Source of the DNA: Hyphomicrobiales bacterium | Lineage (GTDB): Bacteria > Pseudomonadota > Alphaproteobacteria > Rhizobiales > Rhizobiaceae | Direction: 5' to 3' | Assembly: GCA_900472925.1 (NCBI GenBank) | Contig: UCJU01000023.1 | Coordinates: 1 to 64,000 of the forward strand | Length of the DNA stretch: 64,000 nucleotides | Part shown: one piece after another, positions 23,379-32,953 of the stretch | Numbering within the stretch: the first letter of the stretch is position 1 | Layout of the letters: the number at the start of each line of letters is the position of its first letter | Made by a program: the position numbers and the translations under genes | Notes under the pieces: model-generated | Told to the model about the DNA's origin: nothing | Database searches by the model: none | The model's input: only the letters and a program-made list of their open reading frames with translations

Positions 23379-25825
23379 TAAATCCTGACAAATGGCGTGG
23401 AAGTCTTCGACATCGACTTCAGGCATCCCTCACCCGGTCCGCCTTTTTTGAAGTTGATCTGGTTGCCCTCAATATCGATCTTCAAAGCAAAGAGCTTTAT
23501 GCCGCCTTTTGTCAGGGAGATGTAACCACCCGGCGTGGACAGGCGGATTTCGTCATCAGCAAAAATCTCCCAAACCTTAGCCTCACCGTGATATTTTTCC
23601 TCTGACACGAGATTGTAGAGCTTGCCGACATTAACGGTAATCTTCTCACCGACGCGGGTGTATTGGCCTGTTCCGATCTCAACGAACTGTTCTTTGCCGA
23701 TGGTCAGGTTTTGTTGCTTGCCAACCTGGCGCACTTCCGTCTGGCCAATGTTGGTCACTTTGCTGACGCCAATCTGCTCGGCCTTGGCAACACCCACTGA
23801 CGTGGACTGAAACGCACCGATGATAGTGTTCATGATGCCGGGAAGGGGGAATAGGCCAGATGCATCCGATCCAACACCCGTGCCGGAACCGGCAAGTGCC
23901 GTGCCTGCATCCGAGCGCGGGCTGGGGCCTGAAACGACACCCTCGCGTGACGACATACCGCCAGCACCGAGAAAGCCAAGAGCTGATGACGCAAGCGTCG
24001 TTGCGAAGGCGGCAATGCCGGGTTCCCCGCCGCCAGCGAACTGTGCCGCCTGACTGAGGAGTCCTGCCGTTTGGCCGGATAAGGCCTGCACGCCTGCCAT
24101 GGCCATCATCGCCATGGGACCAGTGCCGCCAACGACGGTGTTCACTGATCCACCGATCTCGTGCTTCTGGTTGCCAGAGACTTCTACAGCGCGGTTGCCA
24201 CCGACTGACGCGACTTCATGGCGGTCGATGCGCTTCGTGCGGTCGTTGAGGACACGGGTGGTTTGGTCCTTCTGGGCGTGGAAAAACTGGTTCTCCTTGC
24301 CTGCCTCGTCCTCGAAGGTGATTTCGTTGAAACCATCGCCCTTATGCGTATTGGATCGCAGGACCATGCGGGTCTTGTTGGCGGGGAGGTCGTAGGGAAC
24401 CGAATTTTTTGGGTTGTTCACGACACCCGTCACCAATGGCCGGTCCGGATCGCCATCTACGAACGCAACCATCACTTCCATGCCAATACGGGGAATGACC
24501 TGCGCACCCCACGTCCCACCACCCCATGCCTGACTGACCCGCACCCAGCAGGTGTCGGTTCCGTCCTTCTTCGCCTTGCGGTCCCAAGGGAACCACAGCT
24601 TGATGCGACCGTATTGATCCGGGTGGATTTCTTCGCCTTCCGGTCCGGCGACGATGGCGACCTGCGTGCCCTCGATCTTCGGGCGCTTTGTCGTGCGATG
24701 TGGGGTAAGCGGTACGCGGGCGGGGATGGCCTCGAAGGCGTTGCGGTATTCCGGTTCGTTGCTGTTGGTCTCATAGGAGCGGTCCACGATGGTGTGGCTG
24801 GCCCGGATGATCACATGCTCTTCGTATTCGTGCTCGGGATGCGCTTCCTCGTAAGGGGTGAAGCGGCGGCCAGCTTCGAGGATGCGCGATGTCGAGCCGC
24901 CGAAGACACGGTCATGGTCGGCCTCGATCGATTGCGCCCGTAGCTTCTGGGCGCGCTCTGCCTCATCCACTGTCTTGATGCGGGCCGGGTATTCGTAAAG
25001 CTCGCGCTTGGTCGCATCCGGCATTTGTACCAGCGATGGCGTCATCGTGCCCGGTACCATGCCCGGTGTCTCGAAATTCCAGTCGGCGCCTGCGCGCAGA
25101 CCGGGCACATAGGAAAAGCGGCGGGCCCAGTCGTTGATATGGTTGCGATCCGACGATCCCTGTGCCAATCTCACTCTGCCTTCGCCTTGAGCGGAGGGCG
25201 ATGGTCCAAGCCATCCATTGGCGGTATCGGCCACATGCAGCTTGTGAGAGCCGTCCTCGTGCGAAAACCAGTAAAAAAGACCATCCTCCTGAAAGCGACG
25301 TAAGAGGTAGTCAAGGTCCAGTTCATTGAACTGAACGCTGTATTCTTGTGCAGGCGGCGGTTTGATGATCCCTGATGTATCCGGCGCCGGAATGCCGTGT
25401 TCGGAAAATAGCGTTTCAACGATGTCTATAGAGGTCTTGTTTTGCCAGATGCGGCAGTCTGAACGGCGCGACAGCAGCCACATCTGTGGACGAATGGTCA
25501 TGGCGTAGGAGCGCAGACCACGGGTGATCGGTGGCCCCTCATGCAGGTCGGTCACGAGGCCGTTGAACGGACGACGGACACCGCTTCCCTCTTCGCCATC
25601 GCCCTGCTGCACCTCGACCGAGACATCGACCAGACGGCCGATCAGCTCTTCCGGCTTCACGGCTTCTTTCTTGGCGCGGACATTTAGCTGGATCTCGAAA
25701 AGCTGCGAAACACCTTCATTGATCGACATCCGCTCGGGCAGCAACTGGTCTTCGCCAAGTGGCGACTTCACCTTTAAAACACGGCTGGCCTGGATAAAAT
25801 CGGCGGACGATGGCTGGTCGGTCAT
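23378..25825 (-). CDS. vgrG: VgrG spike protein (TssI)
   Basis: A protein of about 815 residues starting at ATG 25825 (MTDQPSSADFIQASRVLKV). The gp27-like base shows PFNGLVTDLHEGPPITRGL and FNELDLDYLLRRFQEDGLFY. The gp5 OB fold shows DQYGRIKLWFPWD and VSQAWGGGTWGAQVIPRIG. The needle repeat region follows near 500-580. A Gly/Ala-rich insertion (about 580-680) and a C-terminal extension ending KSMSKTSTPFVRI are likely cargo- or PAAR-interaction parts. No structural T6SS genes are in the window, so this is an orphan vgrG module depending on a system elsewhere. Confidence 0.95.
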   Translation of the reverse strand: MTDQPSSADFIQASRVLKVKSPLGEDQLLPERMSINEGVSQLFEIQLNVRAKKEAVKPEELIGRLVDVSVEVQQGDGEEGSGVRRPFNGLVTDLHEGPPITRGLRSYAMTIRPQMWLLSRRSDCRIWQNKTSIDIVETLFSEHGIPAPDTSGIIKPPPAQEYSVQFNELDLDYLLRRFQEDGLFYWFSHEDGSHKLHVADTANGWLGPSPSAQGEGRVRLAQGSSDRNHINDWARRFSYVPGLRAGADWNFETPGMVPGTMTPSLVQMPDATKRELYEYPARIKTVDEAERAQKLRAQSIEADHDRVFGGSTSRILEAGRRFTPYEEAHPEHEYEEHVIIRASHTIVDRSYETNSNEPEYRNAFEAIPARVPLTPHRTTKRPKIEGTQVAIVAGPEGEEIHPDQYGRIKLWFPWDRKAKKDGTDTCWVRVSQAWGGGTWGAQVIPRIGMEVMVAFVDGDPDRPLVTGVVNNPKNSVPYDLPANKTRMVLRSNTHKGDGFNEITFEDEAGKENQFFHAQKDQTTRVLNDRTKRIDRHEVASVGGNRAVEVSGNQKHEIGGSVNTVVGGTGPMAMMAMAGVQALSGQTAGLLSQAAQFAGGGEPGIAAFATTLASSALGFLGAGGMSSREGVVSGPSPRSDAGTALAGSGTGVGSDASGLFPLPGIMNTIIGAFQSTSVGVAKAEQIGVSKVTNIGQTEVRQVGKQQNLTIGKEQFVEIGTGQYTRVGEKITVNVGKLYNLVSEEKYHGEAKVWEIFADDEIRLSTPGGYISLTKGGIKLFALKIDIEGNQINFKKGGPGEGCLKSMSKTSTPFVRI

Positions 25826-26031
25826 GGGGAACCCCGGTGATCGGATGGGACAAAATATCAATCAGCTGTCAAAATCTGCACGGAATGCAATCAATCATTG
25901 TGGCAAAACCAAGGAGGCTTGGCCGTTTGTACAACCAATCAGGCAGAAAATCGTTCCGCAGTCCCAAACCCGCCGTAATCTGCCATCTAGTTTTAGGGAG
26001 TTGGATGCGGTTGGGATAAGGGGATTCGCTC

Positions 26032-26985
26032 ATGGCGCTTGTTGATATGGACAGCACAATGCCCAAAAGACGCGTTAAGGCCCACAGCCCTCAGACGAAG
26101 CATGATGCCGAAGGCTACGGCCTGAACCGCGAAGAGGCCAACGAACGCCGTGGTGCTGGCTGGTGGGTGAGCCTGAGACGCCGCGGGCACAAGATCGTGC
26201 GGCTGTTCAAGGACAGTATCTACGGTAGCGATGAAGCTGCCTACTCGGCAGCCCGCGCCTATCGTGATGCGATCATCGAGGCCATCCCGCCCGCCACCAA
26301 TCACGAACAGGCCGTTCTCCTGCGCAAGAACAATAAGAGTGGCATCTCCGGGGTACGCCGGGTTGAGACCCGCGACGGCGATGTCTGGCAGGCAATGCTG
26401 ACCACCAACGAGAGCGTTAAGCGAGAAAACTTCTCCGTGTCGAAGTTCGGAGAGCAGGCTGCGAAATCAATGGCCATTGCCCAGCGGCGCAAATGGCTTG
26501 CCGCTCTGCCCGTCACCCATCTGGCGTATGCCCAACATGCAGCGGACGTGGCGCAGGAGCATTTTGCCGATGATCTCATCCCGGTCAGCGACGTGATGCC
26601 GGAAACCCATCTCACGGATGACGAGATCAAGGCGCGCATCCAGATGATCAACGATGAATTCGACAGGACGCGACCGAACCGGCTACGAGTTCGCGTCAAG
26701 CGGTATCATCATAACAGGCTCTCGGTGTTCGTGTCGGATGCGGGCAAGTCTGCCAAACGCAAGCTTGTGCAGGTTAATACACGAAAGCTGGGAAAGCTTG
26801 AGGCTTTGATCGAGGTCAAATCGAAGATCAAGGCGACGATTGCGGAGCTTTACGATGCGGATACGGCAAAGTGGTTTATGGAAGCGCAGGGCAACCACCT
26901 TCTGGATGACAACCGCTTCGATGCAGGGGAGGGCTTTAACGTGCTGGTATTTGTGGATCCGGCCAAAACATTACGATCAAATTGA
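26032..26985 (+). CDS. AP2-domain protein divergent from vgrG
   Basis: A 317-residue basic protein starting at ATG 26032, with AAGGGG upstream. Residues about 98-150 (NKSGISGVRRVETRDGDVWQ then NFSVSKFGEQAAKSMAIAQR) match the AP2 DNA-binding fold found in bacteria mostly in HNH endonucleases and rhizobial accessory genes. A second basic strand-rich unit (RLRVRVKRYHHNRLSVFVSD) lies near 220-245. A transcriptional or DNA-binding role for the vgrG cluster is suggested only by the divergent arrangement (206 bases between starts). No nuclease motif is visible. Confidence 0.7.
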   Translation: MALVDMDSTMPKRRVKAHSPQTKHDAEGYGLNREEANERRGAGWWVSLRRRGHKIVRLFKDSIYGSDEAAYSAARAYRDAIIEAIPPATNHEQAVLLRKNNKSGISGVRRVETRDGDVWQAMLTTNESVKRENFSVSKFGEQAAKSMAIAQRRKWLAALPVTHLAYAQHAADVAQEHFADDLIPVSDVMPETHLTDDEIKARIQMINDEFDRTRPNRLRVRVKRYHHNRLSVFVSDAGKSAKRKLVQVNTRKLGKLEALIEVKSKIKATIAELYDADTAKWFMEAQGNHLLDDNRFDAGEGFNVLVFVDPAKTLRSN

Positions 26986-27115
26986 CCAAGCTGAAACCGG
27001 GCACCAGCTGTTGCTCGACAGCCTAGATCATCATGGTGGTCCACCCCAAAAAACGGGAGGATTAGCAGCCAATCCAACGAGTTTTTCAATAAGTCGGTGC
27101 AAAGCTGGCTCCGCA

Positions 27116-27562
27116 TCATTGGGGTGTAATAGGTTTGTTCTCAAAGCGAATTCTAAAGTTTCGACGTTGGAAATCTTCTTTGAAACAGACGAAAATCAGC
27201 TCGAGATCTTGTAAAGCGTCTTTGCGTCCTAGAAGACTGAATGAAGCTACGATGACGCCGTTATAGCCGCGGGTGATACGAAACGCTGCATTGCGCATTG
27301 TGATGGCGTCAGGATCTCCACGGTCCTCTCGACGGTCATAGACAACCCAAAATCGGGCCGCTTTCCACGTCACTTCCAGCATTTCTCTTACTTTCGCGAG
27401 AAATTCTTCACCGCTCATCGAGGGTCCCCAAGACAAAGGCGTCTCGCCGTCATCGTCCGCGACACTGAAATAGCCGTCATATTCGCGGCCGGTGTTCAGC
27501 GCTTCTTCGATCTTTGCGAATGCCTGATCTTCAGTGATCGTCGTTTTGAACAAGATTGTCAT
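27116..27562 (-). CDS. Hypothetical protein downstream of the integrase
   Basis: A 148-residue soluble alpha/beta protein. Visible blocks: ITEDQAFAKIEEALNTGREY, DGETPLSWGPSMSGEEFLAK, ARFWVVYDRREDRGDPDAIT and a basic C-terminus. It lies 23 bases after the integrase stop on the same strand and may be the fourth gene of the vapBC-integrase unit. No family or catalytic motif is recognised. The ribosome site is weak. Confidence 0.55.
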   Translation of the reverse strand: MTILFKTTITEDQAFAKIEEALNTGREYDGYFSVADDDGETPLSWGPSMSGEEFLAKVREMLEVTWKAARFWVVYDRREDRGDPDAITMRNAAFRITRGYNGVIVASFSLLGRKDALQDLELIFVCFKEDFQRRNFRIRFENKPITPQ

Positions 27563-27585
27563 GGACTAAGTTCCGAGCCTTATCA

Positions 27586-28728
27586 TCACAGCATTCTCGC
27601 GGCTCGACCGCTGCGCCGTGTGGCATTGTTGTAGTAGCTGGATGCTTGCTGAACGGAGCGATGGCGTGATTGCTCCATAGCCTCGGGGAGGGGAATGCCG
27701 CGGTTCGCAGCCTCTGTCAAATATCCGGACCTAAGCCCGTGAGCCGAAAACTCCCCCGGCTCCAGCCCGGCCATAACCACACGCTGTTTCAGGATCGCGT
27801 TTATGGCGCCCGGTTCCAGCGCATGTTTGGACAGATTTCCCCAGCGATCGATCTTGCGAAAAATGCTTCCGCTATCGATGCGCGCGTCAGTCATCCATGC
27901 ATTCAATGCTTCGACGGGCCGACCCGTTAGATAAACAACGTCGTCATTTTCACTTCCGGACGTCTTTGTCCGCCCGAGGTGAATGGAGATCGAGGGGAGG
28001 GGAGGGGCGTTGTCGACCACAATCGGTGCCTCGATGGTCAATTGCTCCCTCCGCAGCCCAGCGATTTCGCTGCGTCGACGACCACCGGAGGCAAACGCCA
28101 CCATCAAAATTGCCCGGTCACGGACGTCGCGTAGGCTGTCGGTGCTACAGGTCGCAAGGAGCTTTGCCAGGACGTCACCGGTCACAGCCTTGGCGCTTTT
28201 GCGTTTTCGCGGGCGCGGGGTGGCACGGACAGCCAGTCGGATCGCCTGCTTGAGGGCAGGGGAAGAAAACACCCCTTGGTGGCCGCGCCATTTCGTCAGC
28301 GTCGACCAACTTGCCAGTCGTCTGCGGACCGTATCGGGTGCGTGAGGGCCGACGGATTTCAGAAACCCCTGGTCCCGCAGAAGACGATCGACATTTTGGG
28401 GCATGCCGTGATCACGATCGCTGATGCGCTTTTCGGGATCCCACAGATGATGGGCGACGAATTTCAGGAGGAGAGCTTCAGGTGCCGGCCAGGGGAGGGA
28501 GGCTCCGGTTGCCGCGAGCGACCAAGCCTGCAGATAGGCAAGGTCTGACGTCAGTGCCCGCAGCGTGTTGGTACCCATGCCCTCATTGACCAGATGGCGA
28601 AGCGTCTCGATATCTTGATCGGTCAAAAGCTCCGCAAGTTCGTCGCGACGTTCGAGCGGCAGGACCGCTGCAATCGTATCAAGCTGCAAGACCCTGCGTT
28701 CGACGATGGTTTGGCTTTTATCTGTCAT
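27586..28728 (-). CDS. Tyrosine recombinase/integrase
   Basis: A 380-residue protein with the full catalytic set: Arg in FASGGRRRSEIAGL (about 216-220), Lys in LGRTKTSG, HGLRSG (His-x-x-Arg), His in SRHRSVQQA and the Tyr nucleophile in SYYNNATR. The N-terminal half holds a SAM-like core-binding domain (RALTSDLAYLQAWSLAATGA). Such XerC/phage-type integrases insert mobile islands or resolve dimers. Its ATG overlaps the vapC stop by four bases. It stands at the left edge of the defence-gene region, which it may have helped to move. No tRNA target is visible nearby. Confidence 0.88.
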   Translation of the reverse strand: MTDKSQTIVERRVLQLDTIAAVLPLERRDELAELLTDQDIETLRHLVNEGMGTNTLRALTSDLAYLQAWSLAATGASLPWPAPEALLLKFVAHHLWDPEKRISDRDHGMPQNVDRLLRDQGFLKSVGPHAPDTVRRRLASWSTLTKWRGHQGVFSSPALKQAIRLAVRATPRPRKRKSAKAVTGDVLAKLLATCSTDSLRDVRDRAILMVAFASGGRRRSEIAGLRREQLTIEAPIVVDNAPPLPSISIHLGRTKTSGSENDDVVYLTGRPVEALNAWMTDARIDSGSIFRKIDRWGNLSKHALEPGAINAILKQRVVMAGLEPGEFSAHGLRSGYLTEAANRGIPLPEAMEQSRHRSVQQASSYYNNATRRSGRAARML

Positions 28729-29129
28729 GTCACGGATGACGCTGGATGCAGTTTCAGGTCCGTCTGGCCAAAATCATGGCCCTTGAACAGAAGTGGCGCT
28801 TTGGCAACTGCAGCGACAGCGTAGGAAAAACAATCGCCCATGTTCAGGCTCGCCGGGTGACGCCCCTTGCCATATTTGTCCAAAGCCAACTCGGCCGCTC
28901 GATAATGCTCTCCATCGAAAGACATGGGCATAATGTTTGGCGCGGCCGAGAAGCGGGTGACGATGTCACCCGGATTGGAAAAGCCCTTTGCTGTCAAAAC
29001 CGTTCTTGTTTCAAACAGCGTCGGCCATCCGATAACAATCTTTTCCTGCTGTAAGATCGACTTGAAAACATCTGCCTCCGGCTCCTCAAGGAGAATGGCA
29101 ACAATAACCGACGTATCGAGTGCAATCAT
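28725..29129 (-). CDS. vapC: VapC-type PIN ribonuclease toxin
   Basis: A 134-residue PIN domain: Asp in MIALDTSVIVAILLEEPEA, Glu in PTLFETRTVL, and the acidic pair in LNMGDCFSYAVA with the last motif GHDFGQTDL. These are the four acidic positions of VapC toxins, which cleave initiator tRNA or rRNA. It follows the antitoxin gene with an ATGA overlap and is itself coupled to the integrase by another ATGA overlap. Confidence 0.9.
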   Translation of the reverse strand: MIALDTSVIVAILLEEPEADVFKSILQQEKIVIGWPTLFETRTVLTAKGFSNPGDIVTRFSAAPNIMPMSFDGEHYRAAELALDKYGKGRHPASLNMGDCFSYAVAAVAKAPLLFKGHDFGQTDLKLHPASSVT

Positions 29130-29383
29130 ATCGGCAGGCCGTTTTCATCATAGAGGTCGTCATGAGCGGAGGTAGTGCCTGCTGGAACGTTGCGGCGGCC
29201 TTCGGCGGCGAGCTCCCAAACCGCTTCCAGTGGATGCTTTTTATCCTGCTGTCTCAATTCGACATCGTAGCGTTCCAGCGCCAGCTCCACCAAACGATTG
29301 ATGGGCTGACCGGTGCGACGCGCGAGAGCATGGGCGAGGTCGCGGGCCTTGCCGCTACGAATGGACAGTTGGGGTTCAGACAT
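29126..29383 (-). CDS. vapB: VapB-type antitoxin
   Basis: An 85-residue protein starting at ATG 29383 with GAGGAAAC upstream; the longer frame is not supported. LSIRSGKARDLAHALARRTG then INRLVELALERYDVE is the PSK/Rv0623-like transcription-factor form common to VapB. The C-terminus (GTTSAHDDLYDENGLPI) is the likely toxin-binding tail. First gene of the coupled vapB-vapC-integrase unit, and expected to repress the shared promoter. Confidence 0.88.
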   Translation of the reverse strand: MSEPQLSIRSGKARDLAHALARRTGQPINRLVELALERYDVELRQQDKKHPLEAVWELAAEGRRNVPAGTTSAHDDLYDENGLPI

Positions 29384-29564
29384 GATGTTTCCTCGAAATT
29401 TATCGTTTAAACATAGTGCGAATGCGATAAGATGGCAAGAACTTCGATACAGATGGCTAATATCTGATAATTGGTACTTATCGATGGTTAGAACGCCAAT
29501 CGGCAATCATACCATGTGAGGAACCGTAATATTCAGGTAGAGTTCGTGTAAGAAATCATTTACC

Positions 29565-30701
29565 ATGATTTCAATGGCTTACGATCTCGCGAAAATCAGC
29601 ATGGCAGCCCTAATTCGACCGGCTTTTGACGCCGGTGTAGCTCTGGCGCGTCTCGACGAGCGCGTCGCCCGTTCACCGGTCGGCCAAGGATGGATCGAAC
29701 GATCCCATTTTGCCGACGCGTGCGCCTCGCTGTGGATCGATGGCGAGCTCGTCCATCTCGAAGACCTCGTCCTCCATGACGCCACGCGGGATATTCGCAC
29801 ACCGACGCATGAGCTGACAACCGCCCGCGACGTGCTGCGAACTCGCCGGCGCATTTCCGGCCAGTCCGCCGATTGGGCTTTGTCGACGGATGGTATCCGA
29901 ACTTTGCGACAGACGTCGGACATCAACCCTGTCGGCCCTGAGGCGTCGACGGCAGGCGCCATCCGGCGCGCGGTCCCGGTGGATCCGGAAGGGGAGGGGG
30001 AAGATGGTGACGACCTCGAAAGTCTCCCTGGTGTCGACTATGGCGTCATCGACGCGGTACTCGCCCGATCGGAGGCTGCGATCGAAAACGCAACGCGGCC
30101 TAGCCGTGGCGGCGGGGCGGAAAAGGATCCGATGATCTACGACCTGGACTGGGACGAGGATTCCAGGCTCGATGAGTGGCGCGGCGTGTTGCGACAGACC
30201 GAAAACCTGCCAGCGGCGCTGCAGGCAATCATCGCCCTCGATGCCTGGAACGAGCTGTCCGTGCTTCAGCACGCTCCCTGGCTCGGCCGGCTGTTTTGCG
30301 CTTCCATCCTGCGCCAGGCCGGTGTCACGTCAGGTGCGCATATTGCCGCCATCAATCTCGGCCTGAAAACCATTCCCGTCGATCGGCGCCGGCATCGTGA
30401 TCGGGAGACCCGGTTGCTCGCCATTGCTCACGGCCTGATCGCGGCCGCCGAGCTCGGTCTGAAAGAGCATGACCGGCTGGCGTTGGCGCGCACGATGTTC
30501 GAGCGAAAGCTGTACGGGCGCCGGACTTCTTCAAAGCTGCCGGAGTTGGTCGAGCTGGTGATGGCGAAGCCGTTGGTGTCGGCCGGGATGGTGGTGAAGA
30601 CGCTAGGCGTCACGCCTCAGGCGGCGCGGCGGATTGTTTTGGAGCTTGGCCTGCGCGAAATGACGGGGAGGGGGAGGTTTCGGGCATGGGGGATAATATA
30701 A
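29565..30701 (+). CDS. DUF1612/HTH protein, RHE_PE00001-like
   Basis: A 378-residue protein with the two-part architecture common on rhizobial plasmids. It has an N-terminal DUF1612-like region ([60 protein letters not shown]) and a C-terminal helix-turn-helix ([20 protein letters not shown] then [19 protein letters not shown]). Between them is an acidic linker ([15 protein letters not shown]). Its role is not known; the HTH and plasmid distribution suggest a regulator. It is divergent from vapB, with a gap of 181 bases. Confidence 0.8.
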   Translation: MISMAYDLAKISMAALIRPAFDAGVALARLDERVARSPVGQGWIERSHFADACASLWIDGELVHLEDLVLHDATRDIRTPTHELTTARDVLRTRRRISGQSADWALSTDGIRTLRQTSDINPVGPEASTAGAIRRAVPVDPEGEGEDGDDLESLPGVDYGVIDAVLARSEAAIENATRPSRGGGAEKDPMIYDLDWDEDSRLDEWRGVLRQTENLPAALQAIIALDAWNELSVLQHAPWLGRLFCASILRQAGVTSGAHIAAINLGLKTIPVDRRRHRDRETRLLAIAHGLIAAAELGLKEHDRLALARTMFERKLYGRRTSSKLPELVELVMAKPLVSAGMVVKTLGVTPQAARRIVLELGLREMTGRGRFRAWGII

Positions 30702-30832
30702 ACATCATCTCTCCTCCCGCTTCGGCTTAAATGACCCTTCGATTGAGGGGAGGTTCTTACTGCCGTTATCGGGCATGCCTTTGCGCGCAACCGAACGCAA
30801 TATACTCGAATTAAGACTCTATTGGGGGCGCC

Positions 30833-31303
30833 ATGCACGAGACATTCCGCGCATTTACCGAAAACCTGCATCCGAAATTCGCAGCCCTTATGGCCCAAGC
30901 GCCGGTCACAGACGCGATCTTGCGTCCGGACTTCAAGGGATCGGGGATCTATATGTTTTCGGAAGGCGGAAATAGCCTCTATGTCGGCCGCACTCGCGAT
31001 GTGCGCAAGCGCTACGGCCAGCATACCCGCCGATCCAGCGGCCACAACAGCGCTCCATTTGCCTTCAAACTTGCGCGCGAAACAACCGGCTTTCTGAAGT
31101 CGGACTACCGGCCAGGAGAGACCTCGCGCGCCGGGCTGCTGTTGAAGCCCGAATTCGCATCGGCATTCGCCGACGCGATCGAGCGCATCAGGCGCATGGA
31201 GTTCCGTTTTGTAGAGGAAGCGGACCCAACCCGCCAGTGCTTGCTCGAGGTCTACGTCTCGGTCGTGTGTGGATCACCATACAACGATTTCGATACGCAT
31301 TGA
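30833..31303 (+). CDS. GIY-YIG-domain protein
   Basis: A 156-residue protein. GIYMFSEGGNSLYVGRTRDV then RKRYGQHTRR (about 43-72) is the GIY-YIG nuclease core: the two Tyr strands, the Arg in VGRT and the following helix. A catalytic Glu candidate is in CLLEVYVSV near the C-terminus. Single-strand or branched-DNA cleavage is possible. It stands convergently with the DUF3800 gene, nine bases apart. The GTCG..GGGGGCG ribosome site precedes the ATG. Confidence 0.75.
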   Translation: MHETFRAFTENLHPKFAALMAQAPVTDAILRPDFKGSGIYMFSEGGNSLYVGRTRDVRKRYGQHTRRSSGHNSAPFAFKLARETTGFLKSDYRPGETSRAGLLLKPEFASAFADAIERIRRMEFRFVEEADPTRQCLLEVYVSVVCGSPYNDFDTH

Positions 31304-31311
31304 GCTGCACT

Positions 31312-32442
31312 TCACCCCAGCGCAGCAACAGTCGCCTTCCTCTCGTCTTCCAGATCCTTGAAGTGTTTATCGAGATCGGCAGGAAGGGCCTTATCAGGGG
31401 CTGGCAGCGACAAAAGGTGCCGCCAACGCTTGTCTATCGCATCAAGCGAAACTTCATCGACCAGTCCCCGCTTGGTCTGGCTCGCAAACAGGTGTCGTAG
31501 CTCGGGGGGAACATCTCTCTTTTCCTCCAGACGTTTCGTAATCCATAGGGTTACATCCACCAATTCCAATCCAGCGCTTTCATCACCGGCTGTGAAAGTC
31601 GGCGGGACTTCTGGCATCATTGAATAATCGAATTTTGGCATCCCCGGACCGAGATCGGTGTTGTGCTTGACGGCCCGAAGGCTCTCGTACCAGCTCGCGA
31701 GTTCGCCTTGCGCCTTGTTGAATTCGGTCTGGCGATCAACCGTGATCTTGCGGATGGAACGCCCCTTCTTGTTCGACTGCACGGCCATGACCTGCATGAC
31801 TTGTTGAAATCCGACGAGGTTCGGCGAAATCTGCAGGGCCGTGTCCTTGTTACCGACACCATAGTCGATCTCGAACGGGTTGGCCGCCGCCCATTTCAAC
31901 GCGCCTGACACCAGTTCGCGGGAGCGTGCGTCGGGAAGCCGATCGACGCGAGAAAGGAGAGTATTGCAAATTGTGACCAGCGCGGACGCGCTCTTGGCCG
32001 AATTGGTTTCCTTCCGTGCCGCCCAAGCGTCTTTCCTTAGCTGATCATCGAAGAGGAAGGCGACTTTTATTAGCATCGGGTAACGAAGGGGAGTGAAGTA
32101 ATGATGCCATGACACGGCCTTGTTCATGCCGGAGTCGAACACCTGATCGTAGAAGCTGATCACCGCATGATCGCCTTTGGTAACCTTGAGCAGGGAGAAG
32201 CGCAGGTCGTGTTTCTTGCTGAAATCTGCAATCCGCGTTGCTACCGGGATAAGGCGGCCTACACCGAGTTCTGCGGCGTGGATGCGCTCTACACCTATTT
32301 CCTTCCTCAGATCTACCAGCAAAGGCTCCGCAATCACATCGAGATTGGCCGGGCAGCCAAGCACCCCATAGAACAGTTTGGGTTGATTTATGTCGAACAG
32401 GTTAAGACCGGTGTTTCCGCTTTCGTCGATGTAATAGTACAT
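31312..32442 (-). CDS. DUF3800 protein
   Basis: A 376-residue protein beginning MYYYIDESGNTGLN, the DUF3800 hallmark (an RNase H-like fold in which D and E are conserved), followed by YGVLGCPAN and HDLRFSLLKVTKGDH. The middle has SVDRLPDARSRELVSG-type helices and a basic block (NKKGRSIRKITVDRQTEFN). The final 60 residues are a helical tail. DUF3800 genes occur often in defence islands and with mobile elements. Nuclease activity is inferred from the fold only. Confidence 0.8.
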   Translation of the reverse strand: MYYYIDESGNTGLNLFDINQPKLFYGVLGCPANLDVIAEPLLVDLRKEIGVERIHAAELGVGRLIPVATRIADFSKKHDLRFSLLKVTKGDHAVISFYDQVFDSGMNKAVSWHHYFTPLRYPMLIKVAFLFDDQLRKDAWAARKETNSAKSASALVTICNTLLSRVDRLPDARSRELVSGALKWAAANPFEIDYGVGNKDTALQISPNLVGFQQVMQVMAVQSNKKGRSIRKITVDRQTEFNKAQGELASWYESLRAVKHNTDLGPGMPKFDYSMMPEVPPTFTAGDESAGLELVDVTLWITKRLEEKRDVPPELRHLFASQTKRGLVDEVSLDAIDKRWRHLLSLPAPDKALPADLDKHFKDLEDERKATVAALG

Positions 32443-32953
32443 ATCAGTGCCTCTGGATTAATTGGCATTAGAGCATCAACGGTTGCGTTTAACTCATAAA
32501 GCAACCTAAATTAACTGTTTAGAGTACCGCTTTCTCGTGTCTTTGGTGTGCGATGCTATACTATTTTGCGAGCGTTTTTACATTGGACATCGTCTTCAGC
32601 GGACGGACTCGGGTCCAGACAGTTACATCCCCTAAAGTATGGATATGACGGTCGTCCTCAGCGGCTTGGGAAGTGGCCGGGTATAATGCGACGCGGAAGG
32701 CATACATCCATTGTAGTGAACCGATAGTTCGGGAAAAACGCCAACAGTGAACTCGTGGACGTCATGGCGCGTCCCTTTGAGCCGGATGCTGAAATTGGTC
32801 GGCCGTTGTGGATCGTGACTTGAAATCTAATTTGGTCTCAAAGTAAAGACGGACAAAAACGGGGACGATTTCCACAAATGATTGGCGCGTCATTGCCACT
32901 TGATTCCGAGGTGATGTATTAAGTTCGCGAGCAATCGATTGACCTAACCGAGG
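32443..32953. other. Divergent intergenic region, no gene seen
   Basis: A 511-base gap between divergent genes. It has an AT-rich segment with TATACT near 32563 and would hold the promoters for the DUF3800 gene on one side and the 1516-aa gene on the other. Short frames here have no ribosome sites or coding pattern. Confidence 0.6.

Noticed and set aside
29673-30272. 199-codon minus frame within the DUF1612 gene
   Set aside because: Antisense to a well-supported gene in high-GC sequence, with no family match.
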